This document shows, piece by piece, positions 1 through 8,814 of a stretch of 64,000 nt of DNA. The notes beneath the pieces are model-generated. The model worked only from the letters and a program-made list of their open reading frames with translations. It was not told the DNA's origin and did no database searches. The position numbers were made by a program, and so were the translations under genes. Origin of the DNA: CAZRIT01 sp964600225. GTDB taxonomy: Bacteria; Bacillota; Clostridia; Christensenellales; CAG-138. The stretch covers positions 28,071-92,070 of the forward strand of contig CAZRIT010000001.1 in the NCBI GenBank assembly GCA_964600225.1. The letters run 5' to 3'. The stretch's first letter is position 1, and each line of letters begins with the position of its first letter.

Positions 1-1132
1 CATCGAGCTCCGCGTCGCTGCACAATGCCATGGCGGTGGCAAGCAGCGTGACGTTATCGCCATAGCTTTCCACAACGGTCATGCGGTTTTGGGTCAGCGT
101 GCCCGTTTTATCCGAGCAGATGACCTGCGCGCAGCCGAGCGTTTCCACGGCGGTGAGCCGACGGATGATGGCGTTCCTCTTGGACATGTTGGTCACGCCG
201 ATGGACAGCACAATGGTCACCACGGCCACAAGCCCCTCGGGGATGGCGGCCACGGCGAGGCTGATGGCGATGAGGAACGAATCGAGGATGTAATTCTGGT
301 CCGTGCCGCGGAAGCGCAGCATGTTGACCACAAAGATCACCACGCAGATGCCAAGCACCAGCCAGGTGAGGATTTTGCTCAACTGCGACAGCTTGATCTG
401 CAGCGGCGTTTTGCCCTCCTGCGTGTTGGTGAGCGCATCGGCAATCTTGCCCATCTCGGTCTGCATGCCGATATCGGTGATGATTGCCTTGCCGCGCCCG
501 TAGACCACGGTGCTGCCCATGTAGACCATGTTCTTGCGGTCGCCCAGCGGCACGTCGCCGTTGTCGGCGGGCAACAGCGCGGCGGCCGATTTGGTGACGG
601 GCACGCTTTCGCCCGTCAGCGCGGCCTCCTCAATTTGCAGGCTGGCGCTTTCGAGCACGCGCCCGTCGGCAGGGACGGCGTCGCCCGCCTCCAGCAGCAC
701 GATATCGCCCACGGCCAGCTCCTCGTTTTTGATGCGCACGATGTGCCCGTCGCGCAGCACCCGACAGGTGGCGGCCGACATCTGCTGCAGCGCCTCGATG
801 GCTTTTTCGGCTTTGCTCTCCTGAATGACGCCCAGCAGGGCGTTGATCAGCACCACCGCCAGTATGATGATGACGTCGGCAAAGCTTTCGCCTCCCTCCA
901 GCACGGCTGTGACGCCCGATATGGCGGCCGCGGCAAGCAGGATGATGATCATCGGGTCGGTCATTTGTTGGAAAAAGCGCACGATCATGGGCGTCTTTTT
1001 GCCCTCGGTCAGCTTGTTGGGCCCGTCGCGCCGGATGCGGGATTCCGCCTCCTTGGCGCTTAAACCCTGTTCATCGGCGGAAAGCGCCTGCAACACGGCG
1101 TTGCGGTCTTCCAGATAATACTGCATATCCAT
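1..1132 (-). CDS. P-type cation-transporting ATPase, N-terminal part (runs off the window)
   Basis: About 377 residues of a P2-type ATPase are visible; the nucleotide-binding part and the C-terminal membrane part lie outside the window. The start ATG follows an AAGGAG site. Visible parts in order are a cytoplasmic N-terminal cation-ATPase domain, a first pair of membrane helices (about residues 55-90), the actuator domain with TGES (near 168), a second helix pair (about 245-285) with the PEGL element of the ion site, and the phosphorylation motif DKTGTLT (about 341-347), whose Asp is phosphorylated in the cycle. PEGL fits the Ca2+/Mn2+ (SERCA/PMCA-like) branch. The likely role is ATP-driven efflux of a divalent cation, and the riboswitch-like leader suggests manganese. 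The exact ion cannot be fixed from this part. Confidence 0.9.
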   Translation of the reverse strand, partial: MDMQYYLEDRNAVLQALSADEQGLSAKEAESRIRRDGPNKLTEGKKTPMIVRFFQQMTDPMIIILLAAAAISGVTAVLEGGESFADVIIILAVVLINALLGVIQESKAEKAIEALQQMSAATCRVLRDGHIVRIKNEELAVGDIVLLEAGDAVPADGRVLESASLQIEEAALTGESVPVTKSAAALLPADNGDVPLGDRKNMVYMGSTVVYGRGKAIITDIGMQTEMGKIADALTNTQEGKTPLQIKLSQLSKILTWLVLGICVVIFVVNMLRFRGTDQNYILDSFLIAISLAVAAIPEGLVAVVTIVLSIGVTNMSKRNAIIRRLTAVETLGCAQVICSDKTGTLTQNRMTVVESYGDNVTLLATAMALCSDAELD

Positions 1133-1154
1133 TACTCCTTTTGCTGTGGTGTCG

Positions 1155-1298
1155 TGAATAAAAGACCCATGTACGGTGGTGAAACAACACGTCGTACATG
1201 AGTCTGGTTATTTCATCCAAGCCAGATCCGTGAGTATGTTCGGATCATGCATGTTGACTTGGAACGCGAAATCGCGCCAACTACTCCCTCACACATCT
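1155..1298 (-). promoter_or_regulatory. yybP-ykoY (manganese) riboswitch with terminator, leader of the P-type ATPase
   Basis: The leader on the minus strand begins with UGAG followed by GGGAGUAG, contains GUCAACA, and ends with CCAGAC followed by CUCA. UGAG/CUCA form P1, and GGGAGUAG and CNAGAC are the conserved loop elements of the yybP-ykoY family. Just downstream, arms at 1193-1205 and 1163-1175 (13 bases, one G-U) form a hairpin followed by UCUUUUAUU, an intrinsic terminator. The terminator's left arm re-uses the P1 3' strand, so ligand-stabilised P1 should prevent termination. In this family Mn2+ turns on exporters, including P-type ATPases. This is a consensus match by eye, not a covariance search. 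Confidence 0.75.
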
Positions 1299-1328
1299 AT
1301 TATAAGCAGATTTTTACAGCGTTTGCAA
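1299..1328 (-). promoter_or_regulatory. Promoter of the riboswitch-ATPase transcript
   Basis: TTGCAA (1328-1323) and TATAAT (1304-1299) on the minus strand are 18 bases apart, placing the RNA start just before the riboswitch P1 strand. Confidence 0.7.
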
Positions 1329-1365
1329 TAAAAAAACGCAAACCGTCCACTTCTTTTTCCGCTTA

Positions 1366-1374
1366 TGGTATAAT
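1366..1374 (+). promoter_or_regulatory. Extended -10 promoter of the following membrane protein gene
   Basis: TGGTATAAT is a perfect extended -10 box; no good -35 is seen. It is divergent from the ATPase promoter, and the leader to the start codon is about 70 bases. Confidence 0.55.
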
Positions 1375-1450
1375 GAGCGAAACAAATTTCGGGGTGGCTG
1401 CATCCTGCCGCGCGGGCGGACGGATGCAAAAACGGATCGGAGGCACCGAC

Positions 1451-2995
1451 ATGGAGATACAAAACACCAAGCGGGCGCGGCTGTGCCGCACATTGCTGCG
1501 CACGGCGCTTGTGCTGACGGCGCTTGCGCTGCTGTACATGACGCTGGTCGGCCTGTTTGTCACCTGCCGTATCGATATCAATTTTTCGGAGGACAACAGC
1601 GAGCATGTCTCGTTTTTGAGCGACAATCCGCTCCTGCATATCGGTGTGCTGGCCGCCGTGCTGGTGGGGGTGTTCCTAATGACCAAAGCGCGGATTGACC
1701 GACGCGCCGTGCGCATTGCCACGGTCGCGGGGCTTGTGCTGACCACGGCGCTGGGTATCTGGTGGGTGCTGGCCGCGCGCGCGGTTCCCGGTGCGGACGC
1801 AAAAAGCATCTGGGATGCGGCGCTGCTGTGCGCCGGGGGCGACTATGGCAACGCCATCGGCGGCAGGTATTTTCGGGTGTTTCCGTTCCAAACGGGGTAT
1901 CTGCTGTACGCGGAGGCGTTTGTGCGGCTGTTTGGGGCGGACAGCGCCCTGACCGCGGCGGCGATTGTCAACGTGCTGCTGGTGGACGTGGCGTATCTGT
2001 CGGTGTACCGCATTGCCGACGACCTGTTTTCGGACGACCGCATTACGCTTTTGACGGTGCTAATGGGCACGCTTTGCCTGCAGCCCGTGCTGCTGAGCAC
2101 GTTTCTGTACGGGACGCTGCCGGGGATGGCGGTCAGCCTTGCGGCCGTTTCGCTGGCGATACGGTATTTCAAAAGGGGCGGGTTTGTGCGGCTGATCGTC
2201 GCGGCGGCGCTGATGGGTATCGCCGTGACGCTCAAGATGAACCTGATCATCGTGATGATCGCCTCCGTCATCATCCTGCTGCTGTGGGGGCTACGCAACA
2301 AGCGCGCCGTGTGCTTTGTCGCCGCGGCGCTGATGATTGTTTGCTCCGTCGCCATGCCGCGTCTGGTCAAGGCGGGGTATGAGCGCAAGCTGGGCGAATC
2401 CCTCGGCGCGGGCACACCGTTTACGGCGTGGCTGGTGACAGGCTTTCGGGAATCATCCTTCTGCTGCGGCTGGTACAACAGCTATACGACCACCGTTTTG
2501 GAGGCCAACGATTTCGACGCCGATGCCGCCAAGGCGCAGATCATGGCGGATTTTGCCGAGCAGGCGAACATGTTCCTCGGCCGCCCGCGCTATCTGGCGG
2601 CGTTTATGTACAAAAAGGCGACCAGCCAATGGTGCGAGCCCGCGTTCCAAAGCATCTGGAGCAGCGCCACAAGCGAGCATACGTCGCCCGTTTCGCCGTT
2701 TGTCGACAGCCTGTACTTCGGCGCGGGCGCGGACGCCGTCAACGCCTATTTCAATTGCTATGTGCAGGTGATCTACATCGGCACGCTTGCCTGCCTTTGC
2801 CTGTTGCTGTTTCAAAAGCGCGAGGAGCCGTACGCGGCGATGCTGCTGCCCATTGCGGTATTGGGGGCGTTTATGTACCATGCCCTGTTTGAGGCCAAGT
2901 CCCAGTACGCCATCATCTATCTGCCCATGCTGCTGCCGTACGCGGCTTTTGCGCTGGTGAAGGTGTGCAGTCGGCTGCGCCGACAGGCAAAATAG
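1451..2995 (+). CDS. Polytopic membrane protein, GT-C glycosyltransferase-like
   Basis: A protein of 514 residues with about ten or more hydrophobic helices spread over its length. A GT-C (glycosyltransferase 39/ArnT-like) pattern is suggested by an early extracytoplasmic loop after the first helices and a downstream stretch with QTGYLLYAEAFVRLFG, a common feature of bacterial polyprenyl-phosphate-sugar transferases; no definite catalytic Asp/Glu could be assigned. The start was chosen at the ATG seven bases after CGGAGG; longer upstream readings lack a ribosome site. It is transcribed alone and ends before a strong terminator. The probable job is adding a sugar to an envelope polymer or protein, but this is inference. 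Confidence 0.6.
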   Translation: MEIQNTKRARLCRTLLRTALVLTALALLYMTLVGLFVTCRIDINFSEDNSEHVSFLSDNPLLHIGVLAAVLVGVFLMTKARIDRRAVRIATVAGLVLTTALGIWWVLAARAVPGADAKSIWDAALLCAGGDYGNAIGGRYFRVFPFQTGYLLYAEAFVRLFGADSALTAAAIVNVLLVDVAYLSVYRIADDLFSDDRITLLTVLMGTLCLQPVLLSTFLYGTLPGMAVSLAAVSLAIRYFKRGGFVRLIVAAALMGIAVTLKMNLIIVMIASVIILLLWGLRNKRAVCFVAAALMIVCSVAMPRLVKAGYERKLGESLGAGTPFTAWLVTGFRESSFCCGWYNSYTTTVLEANDFDADAAKAQIMADFAEQANMFLGRPRYLAAFMYKKATSQWCEPAFQSIWSSATSEHTSPVSPFVDSLYFGAGADAVNAYFNCYVQVIYIGTLACLCLLLFQKREEPYAAMLLPIAVLGAFMYHALFEAKSQYAIIYLPMLLPYAAFALVKVCSRLRRQAK

Positions 2996-3031
2996 CGCCC
3001 CGCATCCATCCCGGTTTTGAATCAAACCGCT

Positions 3032-3060
3032 GAAAATCCGTCCGAAACGGGCGGATTTTC
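3032..3060 (+). terminator. Intrinsic terminator after the membrane protein
   Basis: Thirteen-base arms (one mismatch) beginning GAAAATCCG and ending CGGATTTTC enclose a three-base loop; the T run is part of the right arm. Confidence 0.7.
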
Positions 3061-3062
3061 AA

Positions 3063-3091
3063 TTGACATGCCAAATCTGCAAGTATATAAT
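3063..3091 (+). promoter_or_regulatory. Consensus promoter of the surface metallophosphoesterase
   Basis: TTGACA and TATAAT with a 17-base spacer, a perfect sigma-A promoter. The leader of about 160 bases ahead of the start codon holds no recognised RNA motif. Confidence 0.85.
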
Positions 3092-3259
3092 GAATTGAAT
3101 CCAATTGTAGACGTTTGCGTTTTCGCAACCTGTCGTATCTGTCATTTTTTGAACCGAGCTTTTGATCTATTGTGCCGCAACCGCAGTTGCTGCGTGGATG
3201 CTGTTTGGCGTTCCGTTTTGTGAAGGTTTCCGAAAAGAAAAAGAAAGGGTGTAAAACAA

Positions 3260-6238
3260 GTGAAGATGAAACGTTTGGTCAGTTTGGCGATGACGCTGCT
3301 GCTGGCGCTGTCGCTGTGCACCGTATCGGCGGCCGCCAAGAGCGACGGCTGGTGGGAGCAGGAGTACTGGGATACGGAGACGCTTGTCACCTTGGGCGCC
3401 GTGCCGCCAAGCTACAACGCCGCCACGGGCGTGTATGAAATCTCCAAGGCCGAGCAGCTGCTGTTCATGAGCGGCGAGTGGAAGCAGGACGATACCAACG
3501 GAGACGGACAGCCCGATGCGCCGCGCAACGGATCGTACCTGTTGATGAACGATATCGACATGGCGCCGCTGATGACCAGGCTCGGCAAGGCCATCACTGC
3601 GGCCGCGGGCGTCAAGACGACGGGCTATATGCCGCCCATCAGCGCCAACAAGGAGAACAAAAAGAACGCCGACGACGGCTACTTTACGGGCACGTTCGAC
3701 GGCGGCGGCTACGCTGTGCTGAACCATCGCGTGGTGCGCCACGGCGAGTATGCGGGCTTTTTCGGCTACATTGGCTACAAGACCGAGAAGGCGTATGTCA
3801 GGAATCTGGCATTGCTCAACATTGAAGTCATCGGCGATGAGGACGCGGGCACGCTGAGCTCGGGCTGCTATGCGGACGTGGACAACGTTTTGGTAACGGG
3901 CAGCGTTACCGTGCCCGAGGGCGGCGGCGGGCTGACGTCATCCGTCAAGTCGGGCGGCGGCGAGTTTGCCGCGCACATCACCAACTGCTTTGTGCTGGTG
4001 GACGTGTACTGCGGCACGGAAGCGGGCGCGCTGACGGGCGCAATTAAGGGCGAGGTGAAAAACTGCTTTGTCGCGGGCAGCGTCACGGCGGACGAGCCGG
4101 ATACCATCGGCGGCCTTGCGGGCGCGTATGAAGCGGGCGTGGGCGCCTCCAATAACGCCGTGCTGACGCGCGGACTGTATTCGACCGAGGGCGGCAAGAA
4201 GGTCGGCGCGCTGTTTGGCTCGCTGGAGGGCGACAGCGGCCGCACCATCCAAAATAACCTCGTGTGGGACGGCATGGCCATGCAGGGCACGCCTTCCTAT
4301 AAACACCCTGCGCAGCCCGTTGAAACGCGCGCAAGCTACGAAACGCTGACCACCAAGGCCACCTACACCGATGTGCTCGGGTGGGATTTTGAAACGGTCT
4401 GGGAATGGGTCGGCAAGGACAACGCGGGCTACCCCGTGCTAAAGACCTTCTCGCGCCTTGCAAAAACCGCCAAGCTCGATAAGCTGCTGTCTGCGGGCCG
4501 CGCAGCCAACGGCCCCGTGCTGCTGGGCGACAACCCCCTGCTGCATACGGGCGACGCGGGCGAGGCGGTCACACTGACCGCGCAGCTTGTGCCGCAGTTT
4601 GGCGGCAAATTGGGCGCCGCGGAGGTGACGCTGTTCTACGGCAGCGATGACGATGGCAGCGCCTTTACCGAGTCTGTGCCGATGCTCGCCGACGCCAACG
4701 GCGTGTACAGCGCAGCGTTCCCCGTGCAGACGGAGGGCGAGTACTATTACTATTACGCCGCCAAGGCGGGCGGCAAGACGCTCACCTTCCCATACGATAT
4801 CACCGAGGCCATCCCGCTGACGCTGTCGGTGCCCGTCATCGACGGCACGCCCAAGGCGGTAACGGTTTCCCCCGGTACCGACGCCGACAAGATCGGCTTC
4901 AACTTCATCACAAGCACCGATGCCGATGCGGGCCTGATCCGCTACCGCGCCGCGGGCGAGACGGCGTGGACGGAGCTGCCGTGCACCAGCTATGTGAGCT
5001 TTGTGGACGCGGGCTGGGATGAAATTGTCAGCCACTGGGTCGATGCGGAGGGCCTTGCGCCCGATGCGGCGTACGAATATCAGGCCGTCGGCATGGCGGA
5101 CGGGCAGGCGTTTGAAAGCGAAGTGTACACCTTCACCACATTGCCCGATGACGGCCCCGTTTCGGTGCTGGTCATTTCGGATTTGCAGGCCGAGGAGGAG
5201 GAGGGCTACGAGCCGTTTACAAAAAGCTATGCAGAGTTCATGCTGCCCACCCTCGGCGCGCCCGATCTGCTGCTGGGCACGGGCGACAACGTGGAGAACG
5301 GCTTCAAGGCCGAGGAATGGGACAACCTGTTCAACATGTGCGGCGACATTCTGGCCACGCAGCCGACCGTTCTGCTGCCCGGAAACGCCGAGCACGCGGG
5401 CGACCTGTTCTACAAAAACTACACGGCCCGCACGAACCTGCCGGGCGGCATGGACGACGAGCTGATGGGCGAATATGTGGGCTACTGCATCGTGGGCGAC
5501 GTGTGCTTCGTGTTTGTCAACACCGAGGTGTATACCGATACGGCGGATGGCGCGCAGCTTCTGGCCGACCGTGCGGAATACTATCAAAAGCAAAAGGCCT
5601 GGGCCAAGGAGATATTCGAGAATTCGGGCTGCGCATGGCGCGTGGTCTCCACCCACCGCGGGCCCTACACCACCGATCACAACGGTCTGGCCGATGTGCC
5701 TGAGATGGTGGAGCTTTGCGACGAGCTGATGGTGGATCTGTTCCTCAACGGCCACGACCACAGCTATATCCGCGTGACCGCCAAGGACAACCAAAAGGCC
5801 GAAATCGGCGCGGCCACGACCTACCTGACCACCAGCTCCATGGGCGAAAAGCTGGACGATTATTCCGAGGGCTTGATTGACGAACTGGTCGCCGTGCACA
5901 TCGGCAGCTCCGATCGGGAGCAGCAGAAGTTTGCGCACCTGACCTTCGATTACGACGGCATGCATGTGACGGTGTACGAGCGCGGCGAGGACGAGGATTT
6001 CTCCGATTATCAGGTGATCGATTCCTTCGACGTGCCCGAAAGCCTCACCGTGCAGGCGGGGCTCGTTGCCAAGCCGACGGCGCCCGCTGCCGAAGCGGCG
6101 GCGCCCTTAGCGGGCGCGGAAACGGCGGAAACGCCCGCGAAGACGCCGACGCAGTGGATCTATTTGGCGCTGGCCATCGTGCTGGTTGCGGCAGCCGTGT
6201 ACATCATCATCCGCAAACGCAAGCAGACCAAGGCGTAA
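3260..6238 (+). CDS. Cell-surface metallophosphoesterase with GLUG-like and FnIII-like regions
   Basis: A protein of 992 residues begun at GTG ten bases after AAAGGG. A signal peptide (about residues 1-26, ending SAAA) is followed by a GLUG-like beta-helix region (about 140-345; FDGGGYAV, GGLAGAY and NCFVAGSV repeats), a linker, an FnIII-like domain of the purple-acid-phosphatase N-terminal type (about 530-630), and a calcineurin-like metallophosphoesterase domain (about 635-900) with SDLQ, GTGDN, GNAEH, STHRGPY and GHDH metal-ligand motifs. A C-terminal helix (about 966-985) plus RKRKQTK anchors it in the membrane. It should hydrolyse phosphate esters or nucleotides outside the cell. No LPxTG motif is present, so anchoring is by the helix. 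It is transcribed alone. Confidence 0.85.
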   Translation: MKMKRLVSLAMTLLLALSLCTVSAAAKSDGWWEQEYWDTETLVTLGAVPPSYNAATGVYEISKAEQLLFMSGEWKQDDTNGDGQPDAPRNGSYLLMNDIDMAPLMTRLGKAITAAAGVKTTGYMPPISANKENKKNADDGYFTGTFDGGGYAVLNHRVVRHGEYAGFFGYIGYKTEKAYVRNLALLNIEVIGDEDAGTLSSGCYADVDNVLVTGSVTVPEGGGGLTSSVKSGGGEFAAHITNCFVLVDVYCGTEAGALTGAIKGEVKNCFVAGSVTADEPDTIGGLAGAYEAGVGASNNAVLTRGLYSTEGGKKVGALFGSLEGDSGRTIQNNLVWDGMAMQGTPSYKHPAQPVETRASYETLTTKATYTDVLGWDFETVWEWVGKDNAGYPVLKTFSRLAKTAKLDKLLSAGRAANGPVLLGDNPLLHTGDAGEAVTLTAQLVPQFGGKLGAAEVTLFYGSDDDGSAFTESVPMLADANGVYSAAFPVQTEGEYYYYYAAKAGGKTLTFPYDITEAIPLTLSVPVIDGTPKAVTVSPGTDADKIGFNFITSTDADAGLIRYRAAGETAWTELPCTSYVSFVDAGWDEIVSHWVDAEGLAPDAAYEYQAVGMADGQAFESEVYTFTTLPDDGPVSVLVISDLQAEEEEGYEPFTKSYAEFMLPTLGAPDLLLGTGDNVENGFKAEEWDNLFNMCGDILATQPTVLLPGNAEHAGDLFYKNYTARTNLPGGMDDELMGEYVGYCIVGDVCFVFVNTEVYTDTADGAQLLADRAEYYQKQKAWAKEIFENSGCAWRVVSTHRGPYTTDHNGLADVPEMVELCDELMVDLFLNGHDHSYIRVTAKDNQKAEIGAATTYLTTSSMGEKLDDYSEGLIDELVAVHIGSSDREQQKFAHLTFDYDGMHVTVYERGEDEDFSDYQVIDSFDVPESLTVQAGLVAKPTAPAAEAAAPLAGAETAETPAKTPTQWIYLALAIVLVAAAVYIIIRKRKQTKA

Positions 6239-6333
6239 CGGACTTTGGCTTGGAAAAAAGCAAAGGAGCGCCGAGAAAGGCGGGGCATCATAGAACAGGA
6301 AAATCGAAAAAGTCTGAAAACGATGTGTTTTCA

Positions 6334-6372
6334 AGGGGCGGCGTGGCTTCGGTCACGCCGTTTCCCCTGTTT
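6334..6372. terminator. Hairpin between convergent genes
   Basis: AGGGG/CCCCT enclosing GGCGTG/CACGCC with a TTCGG-type loop, followed by GTTTTC on the plus strand. It probably ends the phosphoesterase transcript. Confidence 0.6.
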
Positions 6373-6392
6373 TCGCGGCTGTCCTTCTGCCA

Positions 6393-7553
6393 TTACCGAT
6401 ACGACTTTTCCAAAATAGCAGCGCAATCCTGATCCGTCATTTCACATGGGTTGGCGGTAAACAAAATCCCCTGCATACTTCTTGCGCCCTTTGCAATGGT
6501 CATCGCTTCGCTCTTGTCAAAGCCATAGTCGCTCATTTTCAAGCCCTCAACGCCGCAAGCCTTTTGCAGATTCATTAGAGCCGTGATAAAATCTTCGGGC
6601 TTATCGGCGTCATGAATGCCCATGACACGGGCCATCTTGATGAACTGCTCGTCGCAAGCGTGATGTTCGATAAAGAATTCGTAGAACGCCTTGGAAATGA
6701 TAATCAGACCCGCGCCGTGGGGAAGCCCATGATGATAGGCGCTCATGGAATGCTCCAGGGAGTGTGCAGCGGTCGTGAGGGTCAGATTCATAGTGATACC
6801 GGCCATGGTAGAAGCATAAGCAACGCGTTCTCTTGCTTCAATATCGCCGCCGTCTTTGACGGCGCGGGGCAGGTATTTGGCGATGTTTTCAATGGCGGAC
6901 AGTGCGATTGCTTCGCTGAGAATGTTAACCCCGTTGCTGATCATGACTTCCGTATTGTGAAAGAGCGCGTCAAATCCTTGATAAGCCGTGTATTTTGACG
7001 GAACAGTCTTCATCAGCTCGGGGTCAACGATTGCCAACACAGGGATATTGCGAATATCGCCAAAGCCGATTTTTTCATGCGTGGCGAGATTGGAAATGAC
7101 ACCGGAGCAGTTGAGCTCGGAACCTGTGCCGGAAGTGGTGGCGATGGCCACAATGGGAAGCCCGGCTGTTTTGAAGGGCTTGCCCTTTGCATATTCCCAG
7201 AGGTCGCCGTCGTTTGTCGCCATGGAAGCCACCATTTTGGAGGAATCCAAAACAGCGCCGCCGCCAAGAGCAACAACGAAGTCACAGTCGTTTTCTCTTG
7301 CAAACTTGCCGCCTTCCTCACATTGCTCCTTGAGTGGGTTTTCCGTAAACTTGTCATAAATGACACAGTCCACACCGGCGGTTTTTAACTGCCGAATCAC
7401 ACGGTCAAGGTAGCCGTTGGCTCTGGTGGATTTCCCGCTTGAAATAAGGATACAGGCTTTTTTGCCGGGCAGCGCCCGGTTGCCAAGTTCGTTCAGCATT
7501 CCGCTCCCAAACAAAAGATTTGTAGGGTTGTAAAAATTGAATTTCGTGTTCAT
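6393..7553 (-). CDS. Iron-containing (group III) alcohol dehydrogenase
   Basis: A protein of 386 residues, normal for the family. The N-terminal Rossmann-like half has GGGAVLDSSK (about 97-106), the NAD(P)-binding GGGSxxD motif, and TTSGTGSE (about 139-146). The C-terminal helical half has the metal ligands D195 and H199 (FDALFH), H264/H268 (AAHSLEH) and H279 (LPHG). It should interconvert an alcohol and an aldehyde or ketone with NAD(P)H in the cytoplasm; the substrate is unknown. The start overlaps the stop of the upstream 82-residue gene (ATGA), so the two are translationally coupled. Base composition is visibly lower in GC than flanking genes, and a divergent LysR regulator sits next door, which suggests an acquired, inducible cassette. 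Confidence 0.92.
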   Translation of the reverse strand: MNTKFNFYNPTNLLFGSGMLNELGNRALPGKKACILISSGKSTRANGYLDRVIRQLKTAGVDCVIYDKFTENPLKEQCEEGGKFARENDCDFVVALGGGAVLDSSKMVASMATNDGDLWEYAKGKPFKTAGLPIVAIATTSGTGSELNCSGVISNLATHEKIGFGDIRNIPVLAIVDPELMKTVPSKYTAYQGFDALFHNTEVMISNGVNILSEAIALSAIENIAKYLPRAVKDGGDIEARERVAYASTMAGITMNLTLTTAAHSLEHSMSAYHHGLPHGAGLIIISKAFYEFFIEHHACDEQFIKMARVMGIHDADKPEDFITALMNLQKACGVEGLKMSDYGFDKSEAMTIAKGARSMQGILFTANPCEMTDQDCAAILEKSYR

Positions 7554-7798
7554 GATGCATCCTCCTGTTTGTGTTCTTTGTGAATTCGATAAGCCAGAAA
7601 ATCAAGGCAATCAATTTGCTTTTGGCTGGCATGAGCCTGTTCGAGCAGCAACATTCTATGCTCTGCCAAATAGGGAGTGATTTTTTGCCACTCACCTTTT
7701 CTCGCAAAATCCGTACAACGCTGTATTGACTGTTCATCACACCCTGCATCGAGTAGATTCTGCCTGAGAATGCCAAGTGTATCCGATGCTTCTGCCAT
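7550..7798 (-). CDS. Small protein of 82 residues coupled to the alcohol dehydrogenase
   Basis: An acidic, probably helical protein with two cysteines (CDEQSIQRC) in the first half and one in the second, no signal peptide and no membrane helix. I do not recognise the family. Its stop overlaps the dehydrogenase start by four bases, so the pair form an operon transcribed away from the LysR gene. An accessory or regulatory role for the dehydrogenase is possible but unproven. Confidence 0.7.
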   Translation of the reverse strand: MAEASDTLGILRQNLLDAGCDEQSIQRCTDFARKGEWQKITPYLAEHRMLLLEQAHASQKQIDCLDFLAYRIHKEHKQEDAS

Positions 7799-7870
7799 TG
7801 CTGTGCACCTCCGATGGTTTGATTATATCGATGCCGATTTGTTATGTCTAATACTTGAAATTCATCCCAT

Positions 7871-7891
7871 GATATTCTTGTGCAGAATATC
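7871..7891. promoter_or_regulatory. Palindromic operator between the LysR gene and the dehydrogenase operon
   Basis: GATATTCT and AGAATATC, perfect eight-base arms with a five-base spacer, lie in the 134-base divergent intergenic region. This is the expected form and place of a LysR-family binding site. Confidence 0.6.
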
Positions 7892-7932
7892 ATTCGATGC
7901 TATCATAAAGGACAATGATAGGAGGAGAGCTT

Positions 7933-8814
7933 ATGGAAATCAGAGTATTGCGCTATTTCCTTGAGATTGCGCGGGAGGGCAATATGAGCCATGCGGCAGA
8001 AACGCTGCATGTGTCGCAGCCAACGCTCTCAAAGCAGATGAAGGACTTGGAGCAGGAGCTTGGCAAAAAGCTGTTCAAACGGGGCAGTTCCAGTGTCAGC
8101 CTAACCGATGAAGGGATGCTGCTGCGCAAGCGCGCCGAGGACATCCTCGAAATGGTTGATAAAACCACGGATGAATTTAGGGAACTGGGCAACATTACAG
8201 GCGGAGATGTAAGAATTGGCTGTGCGGAATCGCATTTGATCAAGTATCTTGCACGGGCGATAAAAAGTTTGAAAGAGAAATGCCCGCGCCTCCGCTATCA
8301 TTTATCAAGCGGCAACACGGAGCAGGTTGTTGAAAAGCTCGACCGTGGACTGATCGATTTTGCTGTTATTGTGGAGCCGCCCGATTTATCCAAATATAAC
8401 TACATGGAAGTTCCCGGTGAAGATGTTTGGGGTATCATTATGCGGAGAGACAATCCCTTATCCGTGAAAGAGCGAATCTGCGTGGAGGATTTGTCCGATG
8501 TGGAACTGATTTGTTCCGCGCAGGCCATGAAAGTTGATCTCCCGCGATGGTGCGGGGAAAAAGCAGATCGGCTTACCCTTGCAGGAACTGTCAATTTGGC
8601 ATATAACGGCGCTGTGTTCGTGAAGGAAGGACTGGGGTGTATGCTCACCTTTGAACAGCTTATCAATACCGATGCAGACGGTGAAGTATGTTTTCGCCCC
8701 TTGACGCCGACGCTGGAAACAAAAATGTATGTGATTTGGAAAAAGTATCAAGTGTTTACACCGATTGCGGAATTGTTGATAGATGAAATAAAAGGAATAC
8801 TTACATCCATATAA
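7933..8814 (+). CDS. LysR-family transcriptional regulator
   Basis: A protein of 293 residues with an N-terminal winged helix-turn-helix (about 1-60; SHAAETLHVSQPTLSKQMKDLE) and a C-terminal periplasmic-binding-like effector domain (about 90-290). The start was chosen at MEIRVLRYF because AGGAGG stands seven bases upstream and LysR proteins begin this way; a start 18 bases earlier lies before the ribosome site. It probably controls the divergent small-protein/alcohol-dehydrogenase operon through the palindrome between them, and itself. The effector is unknown. It shares the lower GC content of the dehydrogenase. Confidence 0.92.
   Translation: MEIRVLRYFLEIAREGNMSHAAETLHVSQPTLSKQMKDLEQELGKKLFKRGSSSVSLTDEGMLLRKRAEDILEMVDKTTDEFRELGNITGGDVRIGCAESHLIKYLARAIKSLKEKCPRLRYHLSSGNTEQVVEKLDRGLIDFAVIVEPPDLSKYNYMEVPGEDVWGIIMRRDNPLSVKERICVEDLSDVELICSAQAMKVDLPRWCGEKADRLTLAGTVNLAYNGAVFVKEGLGCMLTFEQLINTDADGEVCFRPLTPTLETKMYVIWKKYQVFTPIAELLIDEIKGILTSI

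Noticed and set aside
89..1063. Open frame of 324 codons on the plus strand at the window start
   Set aside because: The minus strand of the same stretch encodes a P-type ATPase with DKTGTLT, TGES and PEGL; the plus reading is an artefact.
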